The notes: generated by a model not told the origin, from the letters alone. A stretch of 16,365 nucleotides of DNA from Oscillospiraceae bacterium UBA6370 (GCA_002437735.1 DJRC01000027.1:1-16365), one strand, 5' to 3'. Numbered from the stretch's first letter, positions 7,379 to 14,853 are shown. Made by a program: numbers and translations.

Positions 7379-8404
7379 TTACGCACGTGTGGTGTCGACC
7401 GTGATCTCGCCGGAGGCGATCTTCGCGGCCAGCTCCTCAACGGCGGCCTTGACCTCGTCGGGGACCTGCTGGGTCATGCTGCTGTCGCCGTAGCCGATGC
7501 CGACGTAGCCGGTCGCCATGTCGGCGGTCCAGGTGGTGCCGAAGCGGCTGTCGCCCGCCAAATAGGCCTTGACGGCGTCATAGATGGAGCTGCCGACCTC
7601 CTTCTTCATGGAGCAGATGATGACCTCGGGGTCGATGTACTTCTGGTCGCTGTCCACGCCGATGGCGTAGAAGCCCTTCTCCTTGGCGGCCTCGAACACG
7701 CCGTCGCCGCAGGCGGAGGCGATCTGGAAGATGACGTCCGCGCCCTGATCGTTCAGCGCGATGGCGCAGTCCTTGCCGACGGCGGGATCGTCGTAGGTGT
7801 TGGAGTAATTCTTCACCACGCTGATGTCCTTGCTGTTCTCGGTGCCGTAATACTCGGCGCCCTGCGTGTAGCCGACGATGAAGTCGTTGATGGTGTCGGC
7901 ATCCTCGCCGCCGACCGCGCCGACCACGCCGGTTTCAGAGACTGCGGCGGCGATGTAGCCCGCGAGGAAGCTGCCCTCGTTCTGGGCGTAGGTGATGTTG
8001 AGCACGTTGGAAACGGGCGCGCTGGTGGCGTTATCGACCCAGATCCAGTTGACCTCGGGATAGTCGGGCGCGATGGTCTCGACGTTGTAGAATTCCCAGC
8101 CGACGCACACGACGATGTTCGCCTTCTCGGCGGCGTTCTTCATCTGAATGTCGTGGTTCTCATTGTTGCACTCGATGACGATGGGCGTCACGCCGAGGTC
8201 GGCGACCATGCGGTCTAGACCCTCCTTGGAGGAGTCGTAGAAGCTGCGGTCGCCGAGCTTGCCGGCCACGACCAGCGCGACGGTCAGGCCGTCGGCGTCG
8301 CCGCCGTTGCCGGCATCGTCGATGGGCGCGTCGTCCTTCTTGCCGCAGGCGGCAAGGCTGAGCACCATGACGGCGCACAGCAGCACAAAGAGTAGCTTTT
8401 TCAT
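7379..8404 (-). CDS. bmpA: BMP-family nucleoside-binding lipoprotein
   Basis: This 341-residue secreted lipoprotein is the substrate-binding part of the importer. Residues 1-19 form a signal peptide (MKKLLFVLLCAVMVLSLAA) and Cys20 ends the lipobox LAAC, followed by an acidic and glycine-rich linker. The mature domain shows the BMP (PF02608) landmarks DRSFYDSSKEGLDR, EGSFLAGYIAA, GYTQGAEYYG and DVIFQIASACGDGVFEAAKEKGFY (core GDGVFEAAKEKG), then GVDSDQ. The ATG at 8404 has AGAGG 9 bases upstream. It is the first gene of the operon and lies 93 bases before the ATPase gene. Purine or pyrimidine nucleosides are the likely ligands, by family. Some BMP proteins bind other compounds, so specificity is not settled. 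Confidence 0.94.
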   Translation of the reverse strand: MKKLLFVLLCAVMVLSLAACGKKDDAPIDDAGNGGDADGLTVALVVAGKLGDRSFYDSSKEGLDRMVADLGVTPIVIECNNENHDIQMKNAAEKANIVVCVGWEFYNVETIAPDYPEVNWIWVDNATSAPVSNVLNITYAQNEGSFLAGYIAAAVSETGVVGAVGGEDADTINDFIVGYTQGAEYYGTENSKDISVVKNYSNTYDDPAVGKDCAIALNDQGADVIFQIASACGDGVFEAAKEKGFYAIGVDSDQKYIDPEVIICSMKKEVGSSIYDAVKAYLAGDSRFGTTWTADMATGYVGIGYGDSSMTQQVPDEVKAAVEELAAKIASGEITVDTTRA

Positions 8405-8435
8405 TCCAATTTACCTCTTCAAAGCATTGTAGTCT

Positions 8436-8465
8436 CTGCGCGGCGGATGCAGGAGAGCCGCGCAG
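8436..8465 (-). promoter_or_regulatory. hairpin at the 5' end of the bmpA message
   Basis: A perfect 9-bp stem (8436-8444 with 8457-8465) closes a 12-base loop. The start site predicted from the promoter is near 8468, so this hairpin would form almost at the first nucleotides of the mRNA. That is a known way to slow 5'-dependent decay. I do not recognise a riboswitch in it. Confidence 0.5.
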
Positions 8466-8474
8466 GTATGCTCT

Positions 8475-8503
8475 ATTATAGGCATTCCCGCGCGGCTTTG
8501 CAA
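8475..8503 (-). promoter_or_regulatory. promoter of the bmpA-nup-thioesterase operon
   Basis: On the minus strand TTGCAA (-35, 8498-8503) and a perfect TATAAT (-10, 8475-8480) are 17 bases apart. The start site would be near 8468, giving a leader of about 64 bases before the bmpA ATG. Confidence 0.82.
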
Positions 8504-8536
8504 GACATATCGCAAAAATCGCGTTGTATTTTGCGC

Positions 8537-8971
8537 TCAGGAGGGCGTTTTTTCGCCCAACGCCTCGCGCAGCGTGCGCCAGCCGAGCATGGCGCACTTC
8601 ACGCGCGCGGGCATGTGGGAGACGTCGCGCAGGGCGGAGGCCTCCTCAAGACTGTCGATCTCCTCTTCGCTCGCCTCGCCGCGGATCATGCGCAGAAAGA
8701 GGTCGCCGAGCCGCAGAGCCTCCCCGCAGCTTTTGCCGACGATCATGCCGAGCATGATGTCGGTGGAGGCCTGCGAGATGGCGCAGCCGTCGCCGACAAA
8801 GGCCCCGTCGGCGATGGTATCGCCATCGAGCTTGAGCTTGAGCTGAATTTCGTCGCCGCAGCTCGGGTTCACGCCGTCGAGCACGAGGTCGGCGTCCGGC
8901 AGATCGTGCTTGAACTCCGGGCGGACGTTGTGCTCGGTAAGGATCTCGTTGTAAAAAGGATTAGTCGTCAT
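8537..8971 (-). CDS. sufU: SufU, zinc-dependent sulfur transfer protein for SUF Fe-S assembly
   Basis: This 144-residue protein is a SufU of usual length. It keeps the three conserved cysteines and the aspartate that hold zinc: NPSCGD (Cys38, Asp40), GDGCAIS (Cys63) and RVKCAML (Cys126). In Bacillota SufU accepts persulfide sulfur from the SufS cysteine and replaces SufE. The longer region between Cys63 and Cys126 separates it from IscU-type scaffolds. Its ATG lies 11 bases inside the end of sufS in another frame, with GGGGG about 10 bases upstream, so it is translationally coupled to sufS. It is the last gene of the SUF operon. Confidence 0.95.
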   Translation of the reverse strand: MTTNPFYNEILTEHNVRPEFKHDLPDADLVLDGVNPSCGDEIQLKLKLDGDTIADGAFVGDGCAISQASTDIMLGMIVGKSCGEALRLGDLFLRMIRGEASEEEIDSLEEASALRDVSHMPARVKCAMLGWRTLREALGEKTPS

Positions 8972-10175
8972 AGCCCATACGCCCCCTGACGGTGGAGAGG
9001 CTGCCGATCAGCCGGTCCACATCGGTTTTATCGTTGTAGAATGCGAAGCTCGCGCGCACCGTAGCGTGATAGCCGAGGAAGCGGTGGAGCGGCTCGGCGC
9101 AGTGATGTCCTGCGCGGACGGCTACGCCGTCGGCGGCAAGCAGCTCGCTCACGTCGTGCGGGTGAACGTTGTCCACCACAAAGGTCAAGATGCCGTTGTG
9201 CTCCTCCGCCTGGTCCGAGCCGAGGATGCGGACGTGCGGCAGCGCACGCATCCGCGCGAGGGCGTCGGCGGTGACGGCCAGCTCGCGCGCGTGGATGGTG
9301 CCGAAGCCGACGCGCTCCACATAGTCGATGGCGGCGTGCAGGCCCGCCGCGCCCGCGGCGTTGACGGTGCCGGCCTCAAACCTGTGCGGCACCTCGGCGA
9401 ACACCGCGCCCTCACGCGTGACAGACTCGATCATTTCGCCGCCCGTGAGGAACGGCGGCATCTCCTCCAGAAGCTCGCGCCGCCCGTACAGCGCCCCGAT
9501 GCCCATGGGCCCGTAGAGCTTGTGGCCGGAGAAGGCGAGAAAGTCCGCGCCCAGCTCCTGTACGTTGACCGGCAGGTGTGGCGCGCTCTGCGCGCCGTCC
9601 ATCACCAGCACTGCGCCCACGCGGTGCGCCAGCTCCGCGACCGCGCGGATGGGGTATTCGCGTCCGAGCACGTTTGAGACCTGCTGCAGCGCGACGACCC
9701 TTGTCCTTGCCGTGATGAGCGCTTCGACCTTGTTGAGGTCCAGACTGCCGTCCGGCTCACATTCCATGAATTTGAGCTGCGCGCCGGTGTGACGGCAAAC
9801 CATCTGCCAGGGAAGGATGTTGCTGTGGTGCTCCATGGTGGAGATCAAGATCTCATCACCCGCCCTGACATGGCTGAGCCCATAGCTGTAGGCCACGAGG
9901 TTCAGCCCCTCGGTCGTGTTGCGGGTGAAGACGATCTCCTCGCTCTGCGCCGCGCCGAGAAAGCGGGCGACGGCGGTGCGGGCGCTCTCGAGCGCTTCGG
10001 TCGCCTCGATGCTCAGCGGGTAGAGTCCACGCAGGGGATTGGCGTTGTGGCGCGTATAGAAGTCCCGCTCCGCGTCCAGCACATACTGCGGGCGCTGGGC
10101 GGTGGCGGCGCTGTCGAGATAGGCGACGTCACGCTGCGCGAGCAGCGGGAAATCGGCTTTATAATTCGTGCTCAT
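8961..10175 (-). CDS. sufS: SufS cysteine desulfurase
   Basis: This 404-residue PLP enzyme of the class V aminotransferase fold takes sulfur from cysteine for Fe-S assembly. Lys219 in FSGHKLYGP is the PLP-binding lysine. Other landmarks are HHSNILPWQ, DGAQSAPHLPV and RAGHHCAEPLH, where Cys359 is the persulfide cysteine in the short group II loop. The ATG at 10175 is chosen because GGAGG lies 7 bases upstream and it overlaps the sufD stop as ATGA; a GTG 21 bases further upstream would add seven unmatched residues. It works with SufU encoded immediately downstream. Confidence 0.95.
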   Translation of the reverse strand: MSTNYKADFPLLAQRDVAYLDSAATAQRPQYVLDAERDFYTRHNANPLRGLYPLSIEATEALESARTAVARFLGAAQSEEIVFTRNTTEGLNLVAYSYGLSHVRAGDEILISTMEHHSNILPWQMVCRHTGAQLKFMECEPDGSLDLNKVEALITARTRVVALQQVSNVLGREYPIRAVAELAHRVGAVLVMDGAQSAPHLPVNVQELGADFLAFSGHKLYGPMGIGALYGRRELLEEMPPFLTGGEMIESVTREGAVFAEVPHRFEAGTVNAAGAAGLHAAIDYVERVGFGTIHARELAVTADALARMRALPHVRILGSDQAEEHNGILTFVVDNVHPHDVSELLAADGVAVRAGHHCAEPLHRFLGYHATVRASFAFYNDKTDVDRLIGSLSTVRGRMGYDD

Positions 10176-11116
10176 TCGCGTTCCTCCTTCGTACACAGGA
10201 CCTGCGCGAGCGCGCCGAGGGCGCGCGCGGAAAAGGCTTCGTCCTCCGCCATGCGCGCAAGCCGCTCTACGGCGGCGCGGGCGAGGATGGCTTCGGCGGC
10301 GGCGCGGTCGATGCCGCGGCTGGCAAAGTAGAAGAGCGTGTCCGCGTCCAGCTCGCCGATGGTCGCACCGTGGCTGCCCTCGACGTTCTCCTCGGCGCAG
10401 AGGATAACGGGGACGGTCTTGTTCTCCGCGTCCTCGCCGAGGAGCAGGACAGTCTCGTTCTCGCTGCCGGCCGAGCCGGCGGAGCCGCGCTTGAAATCAA
10501 TGGTGCCGCGGAAGACCTTTTTCGCGCGTTCCATCAGCGCACCGGAAGCGTGGATCTCGCTCACGGTGCTTTTGCCGAGCTGCTCAACGGTCAGATCAAT
10601 GTCCACCGTGTCGCTCCGGCGGGCGAGGTAGCCGAGGTCGGCGCACAGCGCCGCGCCGTCGCCGGCAAGGGCGATCTGATGGTCGGCGTAGATGCCGCCG
10701 TCGCCGAGCTGGAGGGAGATGAGGTCGAGCCGCGCGTGTTCGGCGAGCTGCGCGCTCAGCTCGTGGCGCAGCACCGCGCCCTGCGCGGGATTCAGAAGCT
10801 GCACGACGCGAAGGTGCGCGCCCTCCGCCGCCGTGAGCCTGAGCTCCGCGGCAAGAGGCTGCGCGGCGGTGCAGACCTCAAAGACGGTCAGCTCCGCGCC
10901 CGCCTCGGCGGTCACGGTATAGACGCGGCGGCCATAGTCCGCGCCGCCGTCCGCGGCCTCGATGCGCAGGGGGGCGTTTTCGCCGGAGACGGCGGTGAAA
11001 TGCTCGCTCGAGAGCAGCACTTCCGCGTCCGTATCCCAACGGACGGCGGCCTCGTTCACGCCGAGACGGTTCCAGGTGCGCGAAGCGGGACGGTTGACAT
11101 AAATTGTTTTTTCCAT
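10172..11116 (-). CDS. sufD: SufD-type subunit of the SufBCD scaffold complex
   Basis: This 314-residue protein belongs to the SufB/SufD family and is the shorter, SufD-like member, well below the roughly 420 residues of the E. coli protein. The C-terminal core carries GTIDFKRGSAGSAGSENETVLLL (core GTIDFKRGSAGSAGSEN) and ENVEGSHGATIG. His249 in the latter matches the SufD histidine needed for cluster assembly in E. coli. The N-terminal helical part is reduced. Its ATG has AAAGGAG 8 bases upstream and starts 18 bases after sufB. It pairs with SufB on the SufC ATPase dimer. Confidence 0.9.
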   Translation of the reverse strand: MEKTIYVNRPASRTWNRLGVNEAAVRWDTDAEVLLSSEHFTAVSGENAPLRIEAADGGADYGRRVYTVTAEAGAELTVFEVCTAAQPLAAELRLTAAEGAHLRVVQLLNPAQGAVLRHELSAQLAEHARLDLISLQLGDGGIYADHQIALAGDGAALCADLGYLARRSDTVDIDLTVEQLGKSTVSEIHASGALMERAKKVFRGTIDFKRGSAGSAGSENETVLLLGEDAENKTVPVILCAEENVEGSHGATIGELDADTLFYFASRGIDRAAAEAILARAAVERLARMAEDEAFSARALGALAQVLCTKEERE

Positions 11117-11134
11117 ATCGTTCGCTCCTTTTGC

Positions 11135-12550
11135 TCAGCCGATGCTGCCCTTCATCTCAAGGCGGATGAGGTTGTTCATCTCCACCGCGTACTCCAGGGG
11201 CAGCTCCTTGGATACGTTGTCCGCGAAGCCGCTGACGATCAGCGCGCGGGCGTCCTCCTCGCTCATGCCGCGACTCATCAAGTAAAAGACCGCGTCGTTG
11301 CTGATCGCGCCGATCCTGGCCTCGTGGCCCACGGCGGCGTCGCGCGTCTTGATATCCATGGCGGGGATGGTGTCCGAGCGAGATTCGGAATCGAGCATGA
11401 GCGACTGGCAGGAGACCGCGCTCTTCGCGCCCTTCGCGCTTTTTTCCACCACGACGCTCGAGCGGAAGGTGCTCACGCCGCCGCTTTTGCTGATCGAGCG
11501 CGTGTTCATATAGCTGCTGGTATTTTTGCCGACATGGACGACTTTCGCGCCCGTGTCGAGATCCTGCCCTGCACCGGCAAAGGTCACGCCAGTGAACTCC
11601 ATGCGGGAATCGTCGCCCTTGAGAATACTCATGGGGTACAGGCAGCCGACGTGCGAGCCGAACGAGCCGGACACCCATTCGATCGTGCCGCCCTCCTCCA
11701 CCAGCGCCCGCTTGGTGTTGAGGTTATACATATTCTTCGACCAGTTCTCGATGGTCGAGTAGCGCAGCTTTGCGTTCTTTTTGACGTAGAGCTCCACGCA
11801 GCCCGCGTGGAGGTTCGCCACGTTGTACTTCGGGGCGGAGCAGCCCTCGATGAAGTGCAGGCTCGCGCCCTCGTCCACGATGATGAGCGTGTGCTCGAAC
11901 TGGCCGGCGCCCTTGGCGTTGAGCCGGAAGTAGGACTGGAGAGGGATCGACAGGTGTACGCCCTTGGGGACGTACACGAACGAGCCGCCGGACCACACCG
12001 CGCCGTGGAGCGCGGCAAACTTGTGGTCGCGCGGGGTGACGAGCTTCATGAAATACTTGCGCACCATGTCGGCGTACTCGCCCTTGAGGGCGCTTTCCAT
12101 ATCGGTGTAGACCACGCCCTCGGCGGCGACCTCATCGCGGACATTATGGTAAACCAATTCGGAGTCGTACTGCGCGCCCACGCCGGCGAGTGATTTGCGC
12201 TCCGCCTGCGGGATGCCCAGACGCTCAAAGGTGTCCTTGATGTCCTGCGGCACATTCGCCCAGTCGTTCTGCATCTTCGTGTTCGGGCGGACGTAGGTGG
12301 CGATGTGGTCGATGTCCAGTCCCTCGAGCGAGGGGCCCCAGTCGGGAAGGCGCAGCTCGTTGTAGATCTGGAGCGATTGCAGCCGGAATTGCTGCATCCA
12401 AACGGGATCGTCCTTTTCCTTGGACAGCTTGTCCACGATCTCCGGCGTCAGACCGGACTCCATGCGGTAGGCGTCATGCTCCGCGTCGCGGATGTCGTAA
12501 ATGCTGCGGTCTACGTCCGCAACGTAGGTTTTTTCTCTGTTCTCTGCCAT
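11135..12550 (-). CDS. sufB: SufB subunit of the SufBCD scaffold complex
   Basis: This 471-residue protein is a full-length SufB. Landmarks are the N-terminal SKEKDDPVWMQQFR region, GAVWSGGSFVYVPKGVHLSIPLQ (core SGGSFVYVPKGVHLSIPLQ), FIEGCSAPKY and the C-terminal core. Cys381 in SCQSLML and Glu410 in GHEARIG are 29 residues apart, the same spacing as Cys405 and Glu434 of E. coli SufB, the proposed cluster-building pair. It starts 15 bases after sufC with only a weak ribosome site (GGTGG), which suggests coupling to sufC translation. It provides the beta-helix on which nascent clusters form. Confidence 0.95.
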   Translation of the reverse strand: MAENREKTYVADVDRSIYDIRDAEHDAYRMESGLTPEIVDKLSKEKDDPVWMQQFRLQSLQIYNELRLPDWGPSLEGLDIDHIATYVRPNTKMQNDWANVPQDIKDTFERLGIPQAERKSLAGVGAQYDSELVYHNVRDEVAAEGVVYTDMESALKGEYADMVRKYFMKLVTPRDHKFAALHGAVWSGGSFVYVPKGVHLSIPLQSYFRLNAKGAGQFEHTLIIVDEGASLHFIEGCSAPKYNVANLHAGCVELYVKKNAKLRYSTIENWSKNMYNLNTKRALVEEGGTIEWVSGSFGSHVGCLYPMSILKGDDSRMEFTGVTFAGAGQDLDTGAKVVHVGKNTSSYMNTRSISKSGGVSTFRSSVVVEKSAKGAKSAVSCQSLMLDSESRSDTIPAMDIKTRDAAVGHEARIGAISNDAVFYLMSRGMSEEDARALIVSGFADNVSKELPLEYAVEMNNLIRLEMKGSIG

Positions 12551-12565
12551 GCCGACGCCACCGCC

Positions 12566-13315
12566 TTACTCGGTCTTCAGGCTGCCGAAGCCCTTTTCGT
12601 TGATGGCCTCGACCAGCTCGGCCCCGCCGTTTTTCACGATGACGCCGTTTTCCATGACGTGCGCGGCGTCGACGTGCAGCGCCTCCAGAATGCGCGTGGA
12701 GTGCGTGATGATGAGGAGCGAGCCGTGCGTGCGCTCGCGGAAGAGCCGCACGCCCTCGGACACCGTGCGCACGGCGTCCACATCAAGGCCGGAGTCGGTC
12801 TCGTCGAGGATGGCGAGCTTTGGCTCGAGCATGAGCATCTGCAAAATTTCGGCCTTCTTTTTCTCACCGCCGGAAAAGCCCACGTTTAGGTCGCGCTCGG
12901 CATAGCTCTCGTCCATGCTCAGCAGCTTCATGGTCTCCTTCAGACGCTTTTTGAAGTCCCAAAGCCGCAGGCGGTCGCCAGTCTTCTGCTCCAACGCGCT
13001 GCGGATGAAGGCGCTGAGCGTCACGCCCGGCACCTCCAGCGGGTTCTGGAAGGAGAGGAAGATGCCGCGCTTGGCGCGCTCATTGACCGGCAGGGCGGTG
13101 ATGTCCTCGCCGTCAAATACGATGCTGCCGCTCGTCACGGTGTAGACCGGATTGCCGGTGACGGCGTAGCCGAGCGTGGATTTTCCCGTTCCGTTGGGGC
13201 CCATGAGAACGTGTGTCTCGTCGCGCCCGACCGTGAGGTCAACGCCGTGAAGGATCTTCTTTTCCCCCGCGCTGACGTGCAGGCTATTGACCTCTAAAAG
13301 TGCTTCGTTTTTCAT
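12566..13315 (-). CDS. sufC: SufC ATPase of the SufBCD complex
   Basis: This 249-residue ABC-type ATPase is soluble and drives the shape changes of SufBCD. It shows Walker A GPNGTGKST (39-47), the SufC-type signature FSGGEKKKAEILQM, Walker B LAILDETDSGLDVDA and the H-loop THSTRIL. The length equals the family norm. The ATG at 13315 has GAGGG 8 bases upstream. It is the first gene of the operon, about 59 bases from the predicted transcription start. The order sufC-B-D-S-U is common in clostridia. Confidence 0.96.
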   Translation of the reverse strand: MKNEALLEVNSLHVSAGEKKILHGVDLTVGRDETHVLMGPNGTGKSTLGYAVTGNPVYTVTSGSIVFDGEDITALPVNERAKRGIFLSFQNPLEVPGVTLSAFIRSALEQKTGDRLRLWDFKKRLKETMKLLSMDESYAERDLNVGFSGGEKKKAEILQMLMLEPKLAILDETDSGLDVDAVRTVSEGVRLFRERTHGSLLIITHSTRILEALHVDAAHVMENGVIVKNGGAELVEAINEKGFGSLKTE

Positions 13316-13338
13316 GCTGCTTGCCCTCGTTTCTGCGT

Positions 13339-13354
13339 CTGTCCGATCAGACAG
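13339..13354 (-). promoter_or_regulatory. small inverted repeat in the suf leader
   Basis: CTGTC and GACAG arms flank an almost palindromic GATC centre, giving a 16-base element with a single C-A mismatch. It lies in the leader between the predicted start site and sufC. It could form a weak hairpin or bind a dimeric protein; nothing further can be said. Confidence 0.3.
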
Positions 13355-13358
13355 CTCA

Positions 13359-13385
13359 ATAATCCTATCAAGTTGATAGGATTAT
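13359..13385. promoter_or_regulatory. suf operator 1, 27-base perfect palindrome over the -10 box
   Basis: Arms of 13 bases (ATAATCCTATCAA and TTGATAGGATTAT) are perfectly complementary around a central G at 13372. The core is CCTAT-N7-ATAGG. The palindrome covers the -10 box and the predicted start site of the suf promoter, so a bound protein would block transcription. An Rrf2-family Fe-S sensor (IscR or SufR type) is the likeliest binder, by analogy with other suf operons; the regulator gene is not in the window. Confidence 0.8.
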
Positions 13386-13409
13386 AAGACGATAAACCTA
13401 TAATGTCAA
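13381..13409 (-). promoter_or_regulatory. consensus promoter of the suf operon
   Basis: The minus strand has TTGACA (-35, 13404-13409) and TATAAT (-10, 13381-13386), both perfect, with 17 bases between. Such a strong core promoter needs a repressor, and both boxes are covered by inverted repeats. Transcription should start near 13374. Confidence 0.9.
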
Positions 13410-13419
13410 TAGGGATTAT
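13392..13419. promoter_or_regulatory. suf operator 2, imperfect copy over the -35 box
   Basis: The core CCTAT (13397-13401) and ATAGG (13409-13413) are 7 bases apart, exactly as in operator 1, and are flanked by A/T-rich ATAAA and GATTAT arms. The two cores are offset by 33 bases, about three helical turns, so two dimers would sit on the same face of the DNA. This copy covers the -35 box. Confidence 0.7.
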
Positions 13420-13454
13420 GAAAATTTTCGGGCCGTCCGCACCTATTTGAACAC

Positions 13455-13483
13455 TTGCACAGACCGCGCCGCGCTGGTATCAT
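13455..13483 (+). promoter_or_regulatory. promoter of the TfoX-like gene
   Basis: TTGCAC (-35, 13455-13460) and TATCAT (-10, 13478-13483) are 17 bases apart. The start site would fall near 13490, leaving a leader of only about 10 bases that barely includes the GAGG ribosome site. Confidence 0.6.
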
Positions 13484-13500
13484 AAGGGTGAGGTGAGAAT

Positions 13501-13824
13501 ATGGCAACAACAAAGGATTACATTGAATACGTCTGCGAGCGTCTGCACGGCGCGGGCGGGCTGCGTTACCGCAAGATGTTCGGCGAATACATGGTCTACG
13601 TCAACGATAAGCCCGTGCTGCTCGTGTGCGACAACACGGTGTTCGTGAAGATCGTGCCGGAGCTTGGCGCGCTCATGGCGGGCGCGGAGCGCGGCCTGCC
13701 CTATGAGGGCGCGAAGGAGCATTATATCCTCGATATCGACGATACCGACCTCGCACGGCAGGTCATCGCGGTGCTGGAGACGGTCACGCCGCTGCCGAAG
13801 CCGAAAAAGAAGAAGGCTGAGTAG
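13501..13824 (+). CDS. stand-alone TfoX N-terminal domain protein
   Basis: This 107-residue protein consists of a TfoX_N domain (PF04993): residues 20-95 hold the hallmark RYRKMFGEYMVYVNDKPVLLV (core RKMFGEYMVYVNDKPV), and the chain ends in a lysine-rich tail KPKKKK. The TfoX C-terminal domain of the proteobacterial competence regulator is absent. The ATG at 13501 follows GAGG at 7 bases. It diverges from the suf operon and shares its intergenic region. Stand-alone TfoX_N proteins are common in Bacillota and their role is largely unknown, so a competence function should not be assumed. Confidence 0.85.
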   Translation: MATTKDYIEYVCERLHGAGGLRYRKMFGEYMVYVNDKPVLLVCDNTVFVKIVPELGALMAGAERGLPYEGAKEHYILDIDDTDLARQVIAVLETVTPLPKPKKKKAE

Positions 13825-13825
13825 C

Positions 13826-13854
13826 TTGCCAGCGCCGCGCCGGTGTGCTACAAT
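13826..13854 (+). promoter_or_regulatory. promoter of the YhaM-like gene
   Basis: TTGCCA (-35, 13826-13831) and TACAAT (-10, 13849-13854) are 17 bases apart, starting directly after the TfoX-like gene. The start site would be near 13861, about 29 bases before the ATG. The gene can thus be expressed apart from its upstream neighbour. Confidence 0.7.
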
Positions 13855-13889
13855 AGGCGGGAAAATCAGAAAAAGCGAGGAAGCGAACC

Positions 13890-14840
13890 ATGGAATACGA
13901 TCTGCCCGTCGCGCAGATGGCGCGCGGCGACGATATCGAGGGCTTTTACGTCCTCAAATCCTCCTTTTCCAAGGTGGCGAACAACGGCAAGCCCTTTTTG
14001 AATTTGACCCTTTCGGACCGGACCGGCGCGGTCGACGCGAAAGTGTGGGACTACCCCGGCCCCATCGGCGCGGCGGACGAGGGCAAGGTCGTGAAGATCC
14101 GCGGCAGCGTGTCGGAGTTCCGCGGGGCCTTACAGGTGACGGTGGAGCGCATCCGCCTCGCGGACGAGGGCGACCGCTACGACGTGACCGCGCTCGTACC
14201 CACCGCGCCCATCGACGGGAAGGCGATGTACGCCTCGGTCGAAGCGCTGCTCGACTCCATCACGGACACCGACTATAAGGCGGTCTGCCGCGAGCTGCTG
14301 CGCCGCCACAGCGAGAGCTTCCGCTCTATCCCCGCCGCCAAGAGCGTCCACCACGGCTTTCTGCAGGGCCTTCTGATGCACACGGGCAACATGCTGCAGC
14401 TCGCCGACTTCCTCGCCGGGATGTATGCCGACACGGTGGACCGCAGCCTGCTGCTCGCGGGCACGTTCGCGCACGATCTGCAAAAGGAGCGCGAGTTCCG
14501 CTTCTCCGCCCTCGGTCTGGTGACAGACTATTCTGTGCCGGGCCAGCTGCTCGGCCACCTTGTCATGGGTGCGCAGGAGATCGCGGAGATCGCAAAGGAG
14601 CTGAACGTTCCGGAGGAGAAGTCTGTTCTGCTCCAGCACCTCGTTCTCTCCCACCACGGCGAGCCGGAGTTCGGCGCGGCGGTGCGCCCGGTCTGCGCCG
14701 AAAGCGAGCTTTTGAGCTACATCGACATGATCGACAGCCGCATGGAGATCTACCGCGAGGTGCTCGGCGCCACGCCGCTCGGCGGCTTCAGCGACCGCGT
14801 GTTCGCGCTCGACGGCAAGAAGCTCTATCACCACGAATGA
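13890..14840 (+). CDS. yhaM: YhaM-like protein, OB-fold plus HD domain (3'-5' exoribonuclease-like)
   Basis: This 316-residue protein has the layout of Bacillus YhaM, a 3'-5' exoribonuclease. An N-terminal OB fold (about 10-95, with FLNLTLSDRTGAVDAKVWD in its middle) precedes an HD domain (about 150-290). Metal-site residues are visible as VHHGFLQGLLMHT (His154, His155, His164), AHDLQK (His195, Asp196) and LVLSHHGEPEFG. The usual HDIGK reads HDLQK here, so Gly is replaced by Gln next to the metal pair. The ATG has GAGG 9 bases upstream. A small unknown gene follows after 13 bases. RNA or single-stranded DNA cleavage is the family role; activity of this variant is inferred. Confidence 0.85.
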   Translation: MEYDLPVAQMARGDDIEGFYVLKSSFSKVANNGKPFLNLTLSDRTGAVDAKVWDYPGPIGAADEGKVVKIRGSVSEFRGALQVTVERIRLADEGDRYDVTALVPTAPIDGKAMYASVEALLDSITDTDYKAVCRELLRRHSESFRSIPAAKSVHHGFLQGLLMHTGNMLQLADFLAGMYADTVDRSLLLAGTFAHDLQKEREFRFSALGLVTDYSVPGQLLGHLVMGAQEIAEIAKELNVPEEKSVLLQHLVLSHHGEPEFGAAVRPVCAESELLSYIDMIDSRMEIYREVLGATPLGGFSDRVFALDGKKLYHHE

Positions 14841-14853
14841 GGAGGAAAGAGGG

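Noticed and set aside
8405..8470. Purine riboswitch in the bmpA leader
   Set aside because: The leader is only about 64 bases, holds one hairpin and shows no three-way junction or conserved loop bases.
10176..10196. GTG at 10196 as the start of sufS
   Set aside because: It would add seven unmatched residues, while the ATG at 10175 has GGAGG at the right distance and the usual ATGA overlap with sufD.
10370..12193. 607-codon plus-strand open frame opposite sufB and sufD
   Set aside because: It runs antisense to two well-identified SUF genes, has skewed composition and lacks recognisable domains. It is a by-product of GC-rich codon use.
13359..13385. The 27-base palindrome as an attachment site, transposon end or terminator
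   Set aside because: No recombinase, target duplication or T-run is present, the arms are A/T-rich, and the position over the -10 box with a spaced second copy fits an operator better.
13373..13404. Alternative plus-strand promoter TTGATA with TATAAT for the TfoX-like gene
   Set aside because: The two boxes are 20 bases apart, beyond the usual 16-18. The pair at 13455-13483 has a 17-base spacer and lies closer to the gene.
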